Origin: Patescibacteria group bacterium
GTDB lineage: Bacteria > Patescibacteriota > Microgenomatia > UBA12405 > JAHJSD01
Reading direction: 5' to 3'
Assembly (NCBI GenBank): GCA_018830585.1
Contig: JAHJSD010000029.1
Coordinates: forward strand, 1-30,640
DNA length: 30,640 bases
Under the pieces are notes generated by a model. That model ran no database searches and had not been told where the DNA came from. It saw nothing but the letters and a program-made list of their open reading frames with translations. Made by a program: the position numbers and the translations under genes. Shown piece by piece: positions 23,282 through 30,640 of the stretch (its first letter is position 1; every line of letters starts with the position of its first letter).

Positions 23282-23310
23282 TTGACATATTAAACCCAAA
23301 AAGATAAGAT
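23282..23310 (+). promoter_or_regulatory. dnaN promoter
   Basis: Perfect TTGACA (23282-23287), 17 bp, TAAGAT (23305-23310), about 95 bp before the dnaN ATG. So dnaN can be transcribed apart from dnaA. Confidence 0.7.
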
Positions 23311-23405
23311 TTGATAGTATTTCGATCCAGTATCGTGATTATTCGAAATGGAGTCCCGTGGTTAAACCCGTAGTTTTTTTGGTTCAGGTATAAAAACTTT
23401 TTAAA

Positions 23406-24536
23406 ATGAAATTAGAGCTGTTGCAGGAAGATTTAAACAAAGCCTTGTCAATCGTTTCCAGATTTGTCGCTGCCAGACCCCAGCTGCCGATTCTGTCCAG
23501 TATTCTTTTTTCCGCTCAGGAGGACAATAAACTTTGTTTAGCGGCGACAAATTTAGAAATCGGTATCCAGTATTGGTTAGGCGCTAAAGTGACCGAGCCC
23601 GGCCAGATGGCTTTGCCGGCCAAAGATTTGACCGAGTTTATCTCTTATCTTTCTCCGGGGAAAATCACTTTGGAAAGCGGCAAAAAAATCCAGGTTAAGA
23701 TTGTTTCTGTCGGCGGTGAAAGTTCTTTCGCCGGTATGGACGGTAAAGAATTTCCTAAAATTCCGCAGATTAACCAAGACGAGATTTTTTCGTTGCCAAA
23801 AGAAAGCTTATCCGAAGCGGTTGCTAAGGTCGGTTTTGCCGCCGCCAGCGACGATACCAGGCCGGTTTTGGAAGCAATCAACTGGCAGTTTACCAAAGAC
23901 GGTTACCGGATGGTCGCTACCGACGGCTATAGGCTTTCTTTAAAAGACGTTTCCGGTATTAAGGTAAAGATGAAAAAAGAGACCGATTCGGTCAGCTTTC
24001 TTATCCCCTGCCGCAGCCTGACGGAAATTACTCATTTAGCCGATAATAAGGAAGAAATTAAATTAGGTTTAACCGCCGACGGCAACCAGGTGGTTCTTGT
24101 TTTAGAAGAGCTTCAGTTAGCTTCAAGACTGATAGAAGGAAACTTTCCCGACTACCAGAAAATCATTCCCAAAGAAGCCAAGACCAAAGTGACCTTGGGT
24201 AGAGAAGAGTTGTTGCAAGCAATTAAAACTGCTTCTGTTTTTGCCAGAGGGTCTTCAAACATTGTCAAATTAGAAATCAAAGAAGGATCGGTGGTTGTTT
24301 CCGCCAATGCCCCCAGTGTCGGAGAAAACAAAACAGAAATCGAGGCTAAAGTAGTAGGGGAGGGTTTGCGGATCGCTTTCAATTTCCGCTTTGTTTTGGA
24401 TTTTCTCAGTGCCGTTCCCAATACCGAAAAAGAAATTGTTTTGGAACTGACCGAAAATTTAGCTCCGGGAGTGTTTAAAATCCCTGCCGATCCTTCCTAT
24501 CTACATTTGATCATGCCGGTCAGAGTCGATCTTTAG
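23406..24536 (+). CDS. dnaN: DNA polymerase III beta subunit (sliding clamp)
   Basis: The 376-residue protein forms the dimeric ring that tethers the replicative polymerase. Three clamp domains are visible: 1-120 (opening with KLELLQEDLNKALSIVSRFV), 128-250 (with SDDTRPVLEAINWQF and MVATDGYRLSLKD) and 255-376 (ending in YLHLIMPVRVDL, typical of the family C-terminus). Length and order are normal. It follows oriC with its own promoter and converges with the small membrane protein gene, 25 bp between their ends. Confidence 0.97.
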   Translation: MKLELLQEDLNKALSIVSRFVAARPQLPILSSILFSAQEDNKLCLAATNLEIGIQYWLGAKVTEPGQMALPAKDLTEFISYLSPGKITLESGKKIQVKIVSVGGESSFAGMDGKEFPKIPQINQDEIFSLPKESLSEAVAKVGFAAASDDTRPVLEAINWQFTKDGYRMVATDGYRLSLKDVSGIKVKMKKETDSVSFLIPCRSLTEITHLADNKEEIKLGLTADGNQVVLVLEELQLASRLIEGNFPDYQKIIPKEAKTKVTLGREELLQAIKTASVFARGSSNIVKLEIKEGSVVVSANAPSVGENKTEIEAKVVGEGLRIAFNFRFVLDFLSAVPNTEKEIVLELTENLAPGVFKIPADPSYLHLIMPVRVDL

Positions 24537-24561
24537 AATCTTGTCATGAGTCTTATAAGAC

Positions 24562-24972
24562 TCATTCCCAGCTGATATTATGCGTTTGTGGATCCACCCC
24601 TTGTTCTTTAATCCAATCTAAAACTTTTTGTCTGTTGGTGGCAGTATCCGGCATGTTTAAAGTTACTTTCAAGGACAGCGCTTCGGTGTAAAGAATGGCA
24701 AAATCCTTACCCTGGTAGGGGAGCGCCGGGGTTAGGGGAAACTTTTCTAATAAATCCTGAACAAAGACTTTCTCGGTCATCCCTCTGCCGCCGCCGGAAA
24801 CTGCCTGCGGCATTGTCGTCGGTGTCGGAGTGGGGGAGATTTCTTCTGTTTCTTTTTCGGTCTGTTTAGACCCTAAAACTCTGTAAGCGGCCATGAAAAT
24901 AACGATCAAAACTAACAACAATATCAGCTGGTATTGTTTTAAAAACCGGAAGATTTTGGTTATTTTTTCCAT
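24562..24972 (-). CDS. Single-pass membrane protein of the secretion-like cluster
   Basis: I use the ATG at 24972 (MEKITKIFRFLK), four bases after the stop of the large upstream gene, instead of an in-frame ATG at 25005 inside that gene. The 136-residue product has one membrane helix (about 14-34), a Pro/Thr linker (ISPTPTPTTMP), then a soluble domain outside the membrane with LLEKFPLTPALPYQGKDF and a C-terminal WIKEQGVDPQTHNISW. Its tight spacing says it is cotranscribed with the CHAP protein. I do not recognise a family; it may be an accessory part of the same envelope complex. Confidence 0.75.
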   Translation of the reverse strand: MEKITKIFRFLKQYQLILLLVLIVIFMAAYRVLGSKQTEKETEEISPTPTPTTMPQAVSGGGRGMTEKVFVQDLLEKFPLTPALPYQGKDFAILYTEALSLKVTLNMPDTATNRQKVLDWIKEQGVDPQTHNISWE

Positions 24973-24976
24973 TTTT

Positions 24977-27900
24977 TTAAGGACAACGGATAAACTGGCT
25001 AACACTGACGGTTTGAAGGCTGGTGGTATTGATCCTGCCGCTTTCTCCCCAGGCTTGGGCTAACAGAACCGTACCTTCGCCGACTTGAAGCACCATGGCG
25101 ATATGGCCGTAAGTGCTGCCGGTCCAAACAGCGTTGTCTCCGGATTGAACGCCTTCGTTTATTGGTGTTTCCGGATTGGGATCGATAACCAGATAACAGG
25201 GACTAATATTGTTCGGGTTGGCAAAATCTTTAGCGTTGCCGGCATCGGGCAGAGACATTTCCACCCCTCTTTTAAAGCCGACGCACTGAAGGTTTCTGAA
25301 ATTATTAACAGAAAATTCAAACATGTCTAACATATAATTAAGCTCGTTAGTGGAAAATTCGTTTCTTAGCTGCTCCCCTTGCTGAAGGTTAAAAACGCAT
25401 TCTCTTAAAGCGTTGATTGCTGCCGGGCTGTTGACCATCCCGCCGACGCAGTTTTGGGCCACCAAAGTGATCAAACAGGCTTTCCTGGCGTCTCCGGCCA
25501 AACCTTCGCAATTGGCCGCATTGATCGGTACTTCGATAATTTCGGTCGGGAAGCCTTCCGAGGAGATCCAGCCTCCGCCTCTACCGCCGATTACCAAAGT
25601 GCTGATCTGATTTTTCCTGATTCTGCTGGCGTTTCTTAGGGTTAAAAACGGAAAAACAAACAGGAAGGCGACTAGTAATGCCGCTCCGGCGCCGGCCATC
25701 GTCATTCCGCTAAGGCCGTAAAAAAGGCTGGAAGCAAACCGAGCCGCGGCTTTTCCGATTAAGGGAATTTTTGAAAGCAGGTTGCTTAGTTCCGGCATAA
25801 TGCCTAAAGTCAGAGTGTCGGCCACACTCCTGACAGTGCTGGGAATGCCGGTCATTTCGGCGACTCTGCTGATGACTCCGAACGCTTTTTTCAGTACTTT
25901 AGCGCCTATTTTGAGCGCCTCGATGCCAACCCAGATCGCCAGACTGAGTCCGGCAGTGGGGATACCTAAAGCGGCCGCGATTGAAGCGGTAGCGCCCTGC
26001 AGAGCGATTGACTGGACCGCTTGTTTGGCTCCTTCCAAAGCGACCCTTTTGGCCGCTTGTTCCACTCCCCAGCTGATTATTTTTTCTCCGAATCCCTTTA
26101 CCGCTTTACCGATAGTGGTTTGAGCCAATCTTTGGACAATTTCACTCTTGGCGATCTTGCCGGCCCACTCAATAATCGGCGCGGCTACTTGGTAAAGCGG
26201 GCTTTGGTAAACCGCTTCGATAATATCGTGCTGGTTTTGGACATTAAGCAAAAACGGGTCTTGGTTGATTCTTTCCGGGCCGGCGTATTCGATAAAAACA
26301 TACAAGTCTTGTTGCAGCGCTTGTAGCTGGTCCGGGGGCAGTCTGGACACTTCCATGGCAAAAGCCATCCCCAAACTCGGATTGTTGGTCAAATTAAACT
26401 GGTTGGCGCCTTCGTTCGGGTCTTGGGGGATAACCACTGTTTCCAAAGGACTTCTGAAAATTTCCTTTTCCGGGTCAATCAACACCGCCGTTGTTCGGGC
26501 CAGATTAGAACCGTCTGTCTCCGGCTGGGTGATAGCAAAAGCTATTGCTCTGATCCCTCTTTGGACCGCTTCTTCTTCAGTGTTAAAACCCCTGTTTTGA
26601 AGATATCTTTCCAATTGCTCTCTGATTTCTAAATTAAAAACAGCAGTAATGCTCAGGTTTTCCAGATCTGTTTGGAACTTTTTTTCGATTTCTCTGATAA
26701 AGTTCATTTCCGAGTAGGGTAGTGTTTCTGCTGGCAAGTGAACTTTGGCTAACGTCGGCGCCGCCGCTTGGATCAAACTCTGAACCTTTATTGGTTCTGT
26801 TAATCTAACCTGGTTTGAAGCTAGGACTAAAGAAACCTTGTCGCCCGCTCCGTAGAATTCCAATTCCTTCGGATCCAACCCTTGAACCTCTTTAGCGCCG
26901 ATTAAAACTACGGCCACTTCTTCGGCGATTCTTAGGCTTTGGGCTTCGGTGATTGATTTGGCTTCAACCGTCTGGACCATTTCTGCCAAAACCGGTCTGA
27001 TCTCTTCCGCTACCGCGGTTTTTGCCGCCAAAAACTTCGGGTCGGTGGAAGCGACCACGCCCCAGCTGATTTCTCTTTGGTCCGAGGTCAGCGACATCTG
27101 CTTAAGTGTCTCTAATATAGGATACGATTTTCCCGCTATCGACTGGGTTACTAAGACATCGATTTGTCCTGGCGGGGGATTGATGCCTCTTTCGGCTAAA
27201 ACGTCTCTAACCTTTTTCTTTGTCTCTTCTATCGCGTGTTTAGCCTGGTCGGCCGCCAACCGCGGCGCTACCCGGTATTTTCCTGTTAGTTCGGCGACTA
27301 CTTGCTCGACTGCTTCAATATCGGCTTTTTTTCGCGCTTCTTCCCAATTGGCTCTAAAACTAACGCCTGTTTTTGCCGCCGTTGCCTGGGCAACCATAGA
27401 AAGAGCGCTGGCTTCGCCTATTGTTTTCATGAAAGGATCTTGCCGAGCTGGTTCGACCTGTTGTTTAACCGTTTTTCTCAATTCTGTCGCGTTTCCGGCG
27501 ATAGCCTGATGGATACCGGTCTCGTCTCTTAAACCTTTTAAAGGAACTCCCTGGCCGGAGAAAAACTTTTTTACCTGGGCGGTTTTTTCCTCAACCAACC
27601 TGTCGGCAGTGTCCTGAAGCTGGTCAATCGGAATTTGAGGCGAGGATTTCAAAGCGGAAGAAACCGCCTTGACCGCCGCTTCTCTGGCCTCGATTGCTTG
27701 GCTTGGGGCCTGGGCGGCGACAATGGCGGCGATTTCCCGGGTCAAATCTTCTGGCCTTACTTTAGCCAATGTTTGTCTGATTGTTCTTTGCTGGGTCGGG
27801 GTTGGTTTAACGGCGACTGTTTCCGGGGCTTTTCTTTCTCCGGTAACCCGGTTGGCAACTAAAATCGCCACTTGCTCCGGAGTGGCGCTGATCCCTTTTT

Positions 27901-29041
27901 GTTTTAACTTTTGTCCGGCGGCAGCGATTTCTCTATCGATTTGACTGGTCACCAGCGGTCTTAACTGATGTTTTGAAAGCTGAGGCTGTTCTTGCTGGAG
28001 TCGGGACAAAAGCGTTTCTGTGGCTATTATTTTGGCGGTTGCCGCCGATAGCTGATTCGCGGCAACTTCGGTTAAAACCGCTTTTGCCAGTTCATTTACT
28101 CGTGCAGTAACTTCTGCCAATGCTTCCTGGTTATTAACCATCAGTTTGGGGATTACCAGCCTTTCTTGTTCCGGAGTCAATCTGATTCCGTTGTCAGCCA
28201 AAGCTTGTGATAGTCTTTTTTTACCTTGAGCGATTGCTTGTTTGGTTATCGGAGCGGCTGTTTCCGGAGTCAATCCAAGACCGGTAAGCTTTTCCGTTAT
28301 ACGTTTGGTTGCTATAGAACCGGCCAATAGTGTTTCGGCTTGTTGACTGATTTTTTCAACCAAGGAGTTTGTTTCGGACGGTTTCGGCAAGCCGAGTGAA
28401 GACAATCTTTCTCTCAGTTTTTCCTTGCTTTCTAATAAAACTTCAATCGACAACTCTTCAGCAAGGGCAGGAGAAAGAATAATGCCTTGTTGTTCTCTGA
28501 CTGTTTGCTCTAAAATTTTGGTTTGTTGACTTAACCAGGAGTTGACGATTTTGCTGGCTTCGCTTCCTTTGACATCGTAAGATTTCAATAGTCTTTCGGA
28601 ATTGGCCCTAATGGCCTTGACTTGTTCTTCCCTCTTTTCCAGGGCGGCGACCATTGAGTTGATGTTCTCCGGGACAGAGCTTTGATCTAATTTCTCTCCG
28701 ATATTTTCTCCGGCAATCGGGGAGTCTTCTCTGAAAAAATTGCCCGCTTTCAGAAAAAACCGGGCTAAGCTTTCTCCTCTCTCCCGGCCGACGCCGAAAG
28801 AAGCTTCCATTTTTGCCACCAATTGGTTTAATTGGTCCAAACTGATGCCTAATTTTTCCGCCGCTTCTTTATCATTGGCTTGCGGCTGGATCTGTGAAGC
28901 TAAGGCGAAAAAAAAGCGGGAAGTGTTGTTGACTGCCGTTTGGGAGAACGTTTGCTCGCGAATTTCGGCAAAAAGGCCTCCTCTCTTTGGTTCGGTGTCG
29001 ACTTCGGTCTCTGACGGTCTTCCCCGAGGAATGTTTGCCAT
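24977..29041 (-). CDS. Giant membrane protein with C-terminal CHAP domain (VirB6/VirB1-like role)
   Basis: The 1354-residue protein has a long helical, Ala/Glu/Lys/Gln-rich N-terminal half (1-740) with imperfect repeats of the form L..GI..TPEQ..ILV...: about 252-275, 280-303, 379-402, 493-515 and 613-636. Hydrophobic segments lie near 1040-1065 and 1110-1135 (AALLVAFLFVFPFLTL). The last 105 residues fit a CHAP cysteine amidase or peptidase: C1253 in NLQCVGF and H1313 in YGHIAMV are the likely catalytic pair, with extra cysteines outside the membrane. Such a domain would open peptidoglycan for a type IV secretion channel or pilus. virB4 lies upstream and a small membrane protein is cotranscribed downstream. 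VirB6-like placement is inference. Confidence 0.8.
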   Translation of the reverse strand: MANIPRGRPSETEVDTEPKRGGLFAEIREQTFSQTAVNNTSRFFFALASQIQPQANDKEAAEKLGISLDQLNQLVAKMEASFGVGRERGESLARFFLKAGNFFREDSPIAGENIGEKLDQSSVPENINSMVAALEKREEQVKAIRANSERLLKSYDVKGSEASKIVNSWLSQQTKILEQTVREQQGIILSPALAEELSIEVLLESKEKLRERLSSLGLPKPSETNSLVEKISQQAETLLAGSIATKRITEKLTGLGLTPETAAPITKQAIAQGKKRLSQALADNGIRLTPEQERLVIPKLMVNNQEALAEVTARVNELAKAVLTEVAANQLSAATAKIIATETLLSRLQQEQPQLSKHQLRPLVTSQIDREIAAAGQKLKQKGISATPEQVAILVANRVTGERKAPETVAVKPTPTQQRTIRQTLAKVRPEDLTREIAAIVAAQAPSQAIEAREAAVKAVSSALKSSPQIPIDQLQDTADRLVEEKTAQVKKFFSGQGVPLKGLRDETGIHQAIAGNATELRKTVKQQVEPARQDPFMKTIGEASALSMVAQATAAKTGVSFRANWEEARKKADIEAVEQVVAELTGKYRVAPRLAADQAKHAIEETKKKVRDVLAERGINPPPGQIDVLVTQSIAGKSYPILETLKQMSLTSDQREISWGVVASTDPKFLAAKTAVAEEIRPVLAEMVQTVEAKSITEAQSLRIAEEVAVVLIGAKEVQGLDPKELEFYGAGDKVSLVLASNQVRLTEPIKVQSLIQAAAPTLAKVHLPAETLPYSEMNFIREIEKKFQTDLENLSITAVFNLEIREQLERYLQNRGFNTEEEAVQRGIRAIAFAITQPETDGSNLARTTAVLIDPEKEIFRSPLETVVIPQDPNEGANQFNLTNNPSLGMAFAMEVSRLPPDQLQALQQDLYVFIEYAGPERINQDPFLLNVQNQHDIIEAVYQSPLYQVAAPIIEWAGKIAKSEIVQRLAQTTIGKAVKGFGEKIISWGVEQAAKRVALEGAKQAVQSIALQGATASIAAALGIPTAGLSLAIWVGIEALKIGAKVLKKAFGVISRVAEMTGIPSTVRSVADTLTLGIMPELSNLLSKIPLIGKAAARFASSLFYGLSGMTMAGAGAALLVAFLFVFPFLTLRNASRIRKNQISTLVIGGRGGGWISSEGFPTEIIEVPINAANCEGLAGDARKACLITLVAQNCVGGMVNSPAAINALRECVFNLQQGEQLRNEFSTNELNYMLDMFEFSVNNFRNLQCVGFKRGVEMSLPDAGNAKDFANPNNISPCYLVIDPNPETPINEGVQSGDNAVWTGSTYGHIAMVLQVGEGTVLLAQAWGESGRINTTSLQTVSVSQFIRCP

Positions 29042-29557
29042 AACGATACTTTAACACAACAGGGGCAAAGAGTGGAGAGACGGAAGGCGACCTTTACTCA
29101 TTTATTCATTTATCATTAAACATTGATTTAAGATTTAAGAATTAGGGACAAGCAATCGGACCCTTTTACCTTCCGGACTCTTCGGAAAACTCTTTTATCA
29201 GTTTAACAATTTGACAATTTAACCATTACCCTTTGATAGGTTCTTTCCCCGAGGTAACGTCGGGGGAAGAACCTTCGCTCCTACGTCATTCTGAGCAGAG
29301 CCCCGTACCGGGGCGTAGCGAAGAATCCCCCAATCGTTGACACTTTGCTTTCTATAAGGGAATCCTTCACCTTCGTTCAGGATGACCAACCATCCGGATA
29401 TTTATTCTTCGAGCCCTTCGATAAACTCAGGGTAAACTCGAGTCGAGAAGATCCAAATAAATTATTATCTTATCCTTTGTTTTTGAACTTGGCTTTTCTT
29501 CAAGATAGTTTTTTGACTTTTGGATATTTTTAATTTGTTTGGCGTTTTGGGTTTTCT
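29042..29557. repeat. Intergenic repeat block between virB4 and the CHAP gene
   Basis: No gene. It contains a CCCGAGGTAACGTCGGGGG hairpin (about 29249-29270), a GTCATTCTGAGCAGAGCCCCGTACC...TTCAGGATGACC element (29284-29386) and a TCGAGCCCTTCGATAAACTC...GAGTCGAGAAG palindrome (29409-29449). The 515-bp gap splits what is otherwise a compact cluster. Confidence 0.6.
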
Positions 29558-30640
29558 TTAAAAATCGGTTTTTTTCGGCAGTTCAATATTGCCCAAAGCC
29601 GGTTTGGTCGGACCGGCGTTATTTTCCGCCGGTTCCGGTTGGGTAGGAAGATCCTGTTTTGGAAAAACTTGACCAACAGGACTGGCAGGGCTTGGTTTGA
29701 CAACATCCTTGCCTGTTTTTAAAGCCTCGTTTGGAGCCGGGGCAGGGGATTCTTCCGCCGGTTTAGGAGCGAACTGCGGTTCAAGAATAGGGGCTTCGGT
29801 CTTTGCCGGAGGTGTTTCTACCGGCTTGTTTTTGGTTCCTATTTCCGAAAGAGGCTGTTTATTTAACTCCGGCTTGGTTTTAGGAATATCTGCTGTCTGG
29901 GTTGGAAATTTCGGTTTAAACGGCTCGGTTTCGACCGCCGCCGGTTCGGGTTTGGCAAGAGGAGAAAGATAGCCGGTTTCTTTTTCCAAGTCAGCCTTCA
30001 TTTTTAGAATTTCTTCCGGGTTGGAGGTGATCAGTCTATGCTCTTCCGGTGAGGCGATCACTTGAATAGCCACGTGGTTCCGGCCGGCGAAAAAGATCCC
30101 TTCGCCGATATCGGCGCCTAAAAGCAATTGTTTTTCCCCTTCGGAAAGATAAAATATTTCTCCGATCTGATCGATTGCCGCCGGATGCTGTTTGAGCAAA
30201 ACATGGATTGAGGAGTTTTTAATAATCGCCCCGCCGTATTGGGATCCCAAAAAGTCATCGACATCCTGGGTGATTGTCGTTACCCCAAGATAATATTTTC
30301 TGGCCCTTTTAACCAGCCCGTAAAGGAATTTGGCCGAATCGGGATATTTCATCAAATACCAGGCTTCGTCAACGACCAAAATCCGCTTTTTCAGCTCTTT
30401 TCTGATCTTGTTCCAGATAAAATCAAGGATAATGTGCATTGCCAGCGGCCTTAACTCTTCTTCCAAATCGCGGATACCGAAAACAACGAATCTGTTTTTA
30501 ATGTCGATATTGGTCTGGGAGTTAAACAATCCGGCGAAAGATCCCTTGATAAACCTTTCCACGGAAGCGGCTAATTTGGAGGCCCTTTCCTCTTCCATGC
30601 CGATTAAGACTTTGTAAAGGTCTTCGACCAAAGGCATCTC
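29558..30640 (-). CDS. virB4: VirB4/TraC-like conjugation ATPase, N-terminal part outside the window
   Basis: The frame is open to the window edge, so only the C-terminal 360 residues are seen; an apparent ATG at 30637 is internal. The ATPase half shows ILVVDEAWYLM (Walker B), RARKYYLGVTTITQDVDDFL (family motif after Walker B) and a helix ending in SSIHVLLKQHPAA, all typical of VirB4-type T4SS ATPases that power substrate or pilus movement on the inner face of the membrane. Walker A is beyond the edge. After about residue 225 of the visible part comes a Pro/Glu/Lys/Ala-rich tail of about 135 residues, not usual in VirB4, perhaps a flexible contact arm. It is transcribed towards the CHAP gene. 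Confidence 0.88.
   Translation of the reverse strand, partial: EMPLVEDLYKVLIGMEEERASKLAASVERFIKGSFAGLFNSQTNIDIKNRFVVFGIRDLEEELRPLAMHIILDFIWNKIRKELKKRILVVDEAWYLMKYPDSAKFLYGLVKRARKYYLGVTTITQDVDDFLGSQYGGAIIKNSSIHVLLKQHPAAIDQIGEIFYLSEGEKQLLLGADIGEGIFFAGRNHVAIQVIASPEEHRLITSNPEEILKMKADLEKETGYLSPLAKPEPAAVETEPFKPKFPTQTADIPKTKPELNKQPLSEIGTKNKPVETPPAKTEAPILEPQFAPKPAEESPAPAPNEALKTGKDVVKPSPASPVGQVFPKQDLPTQPEPAENNAGPTKPALGNIELPKKTDF

Noticed and set aside
25085..29054. Many plus-strand frames opposite the CHAP gene
   Set aside because: They are shadows of a long, clearly coding minus-strand gene.
1..30640. tRNA genes
   Set aside because: I looked for T-arm and acceptor patterns in the gaps and found none apart from the tRNA-like part of tmRNA; a tRNAscan run would settle it.

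Overview
The window most resembles a Candidate Phyla Radiation (Patescibacteria) genome, probably Microgenomates-like. This rests on gene style, not on a database match. The signs are a 23S rRNA gene standing apart from 16S and 5S and swollen by introns and intervening sequences, promoters lying a few bases from start codons with little Shine-Dalgarno signal, compact housekeeping genes, palindromic repeats in nearly every gap, and a VirB4 ATPase beside a giant membrane protein with a CHAP domain. TGA ends genes in the normal way, so the code looks standard.

Layout. 1-2230: the 3' end of an unknown gene, a truncated exonuclease-like gene and a decayed transposase. 2231-3325 (-): ribosomal protein S1. 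3475-8653 (-): one 23S rRNA gene of about 5.18 kb. I resolve in it two group I introns (E. coli sites L2593, with an I-CreI-like homing endonuclease, and L2500, without an ORF), six intervening sequences (IVS) and one smaller helix expansion. Removing introns and IVSs leaves about 2.99 kb, close to a normal 23S. The gene has a 30-bp precursor stem, a boxA, a leader hairpin and a consensus promoter.

8976-11174 (+): archease then the RNA ligase RtcB. The 23S promoter's -35 box overlaps the archease start codon, so the most interrupted RNA of the window and an RNA-ligase pair diverge from one site. 11449-12105 (+): unknown gene. 12178-13940 (-): rplY then recF. 14264-15178 (-): smpB then tmRNA. 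15805-16179 (+): small unknown protein.

16713-24536 is the replication-origin neighbourhood: rpmH, rnpA, yidC and jag leftward, dnaA and dnaN rightward, a probable oriC between dnaA and dnaN, and two unknown small genes between rpmH and dnaA. 24562-30640 (-): part of a type IV secretion-like cluster, with virB4 (cut by the window edge), a 1354-residue protein with a C-terminal CHAP domain, and a small membrane protein.

The most promising possible system is the 23S/archease/RtcB locus. Four IVSs (and two more in looser form) share one design: the two ends pair with each other, and in five of them each end is also a short hairpin by itself. Two 203-nt copies in the same gene differ at only three positions, and one IVS replaces the L1-stalk tip. 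I infer a mobile palindromic element tolerated in rRNA, perhaps with RtcB/archease rejoining or repairing the cut RNA. The structure is visible in the sequence; the function is a hypothesis.
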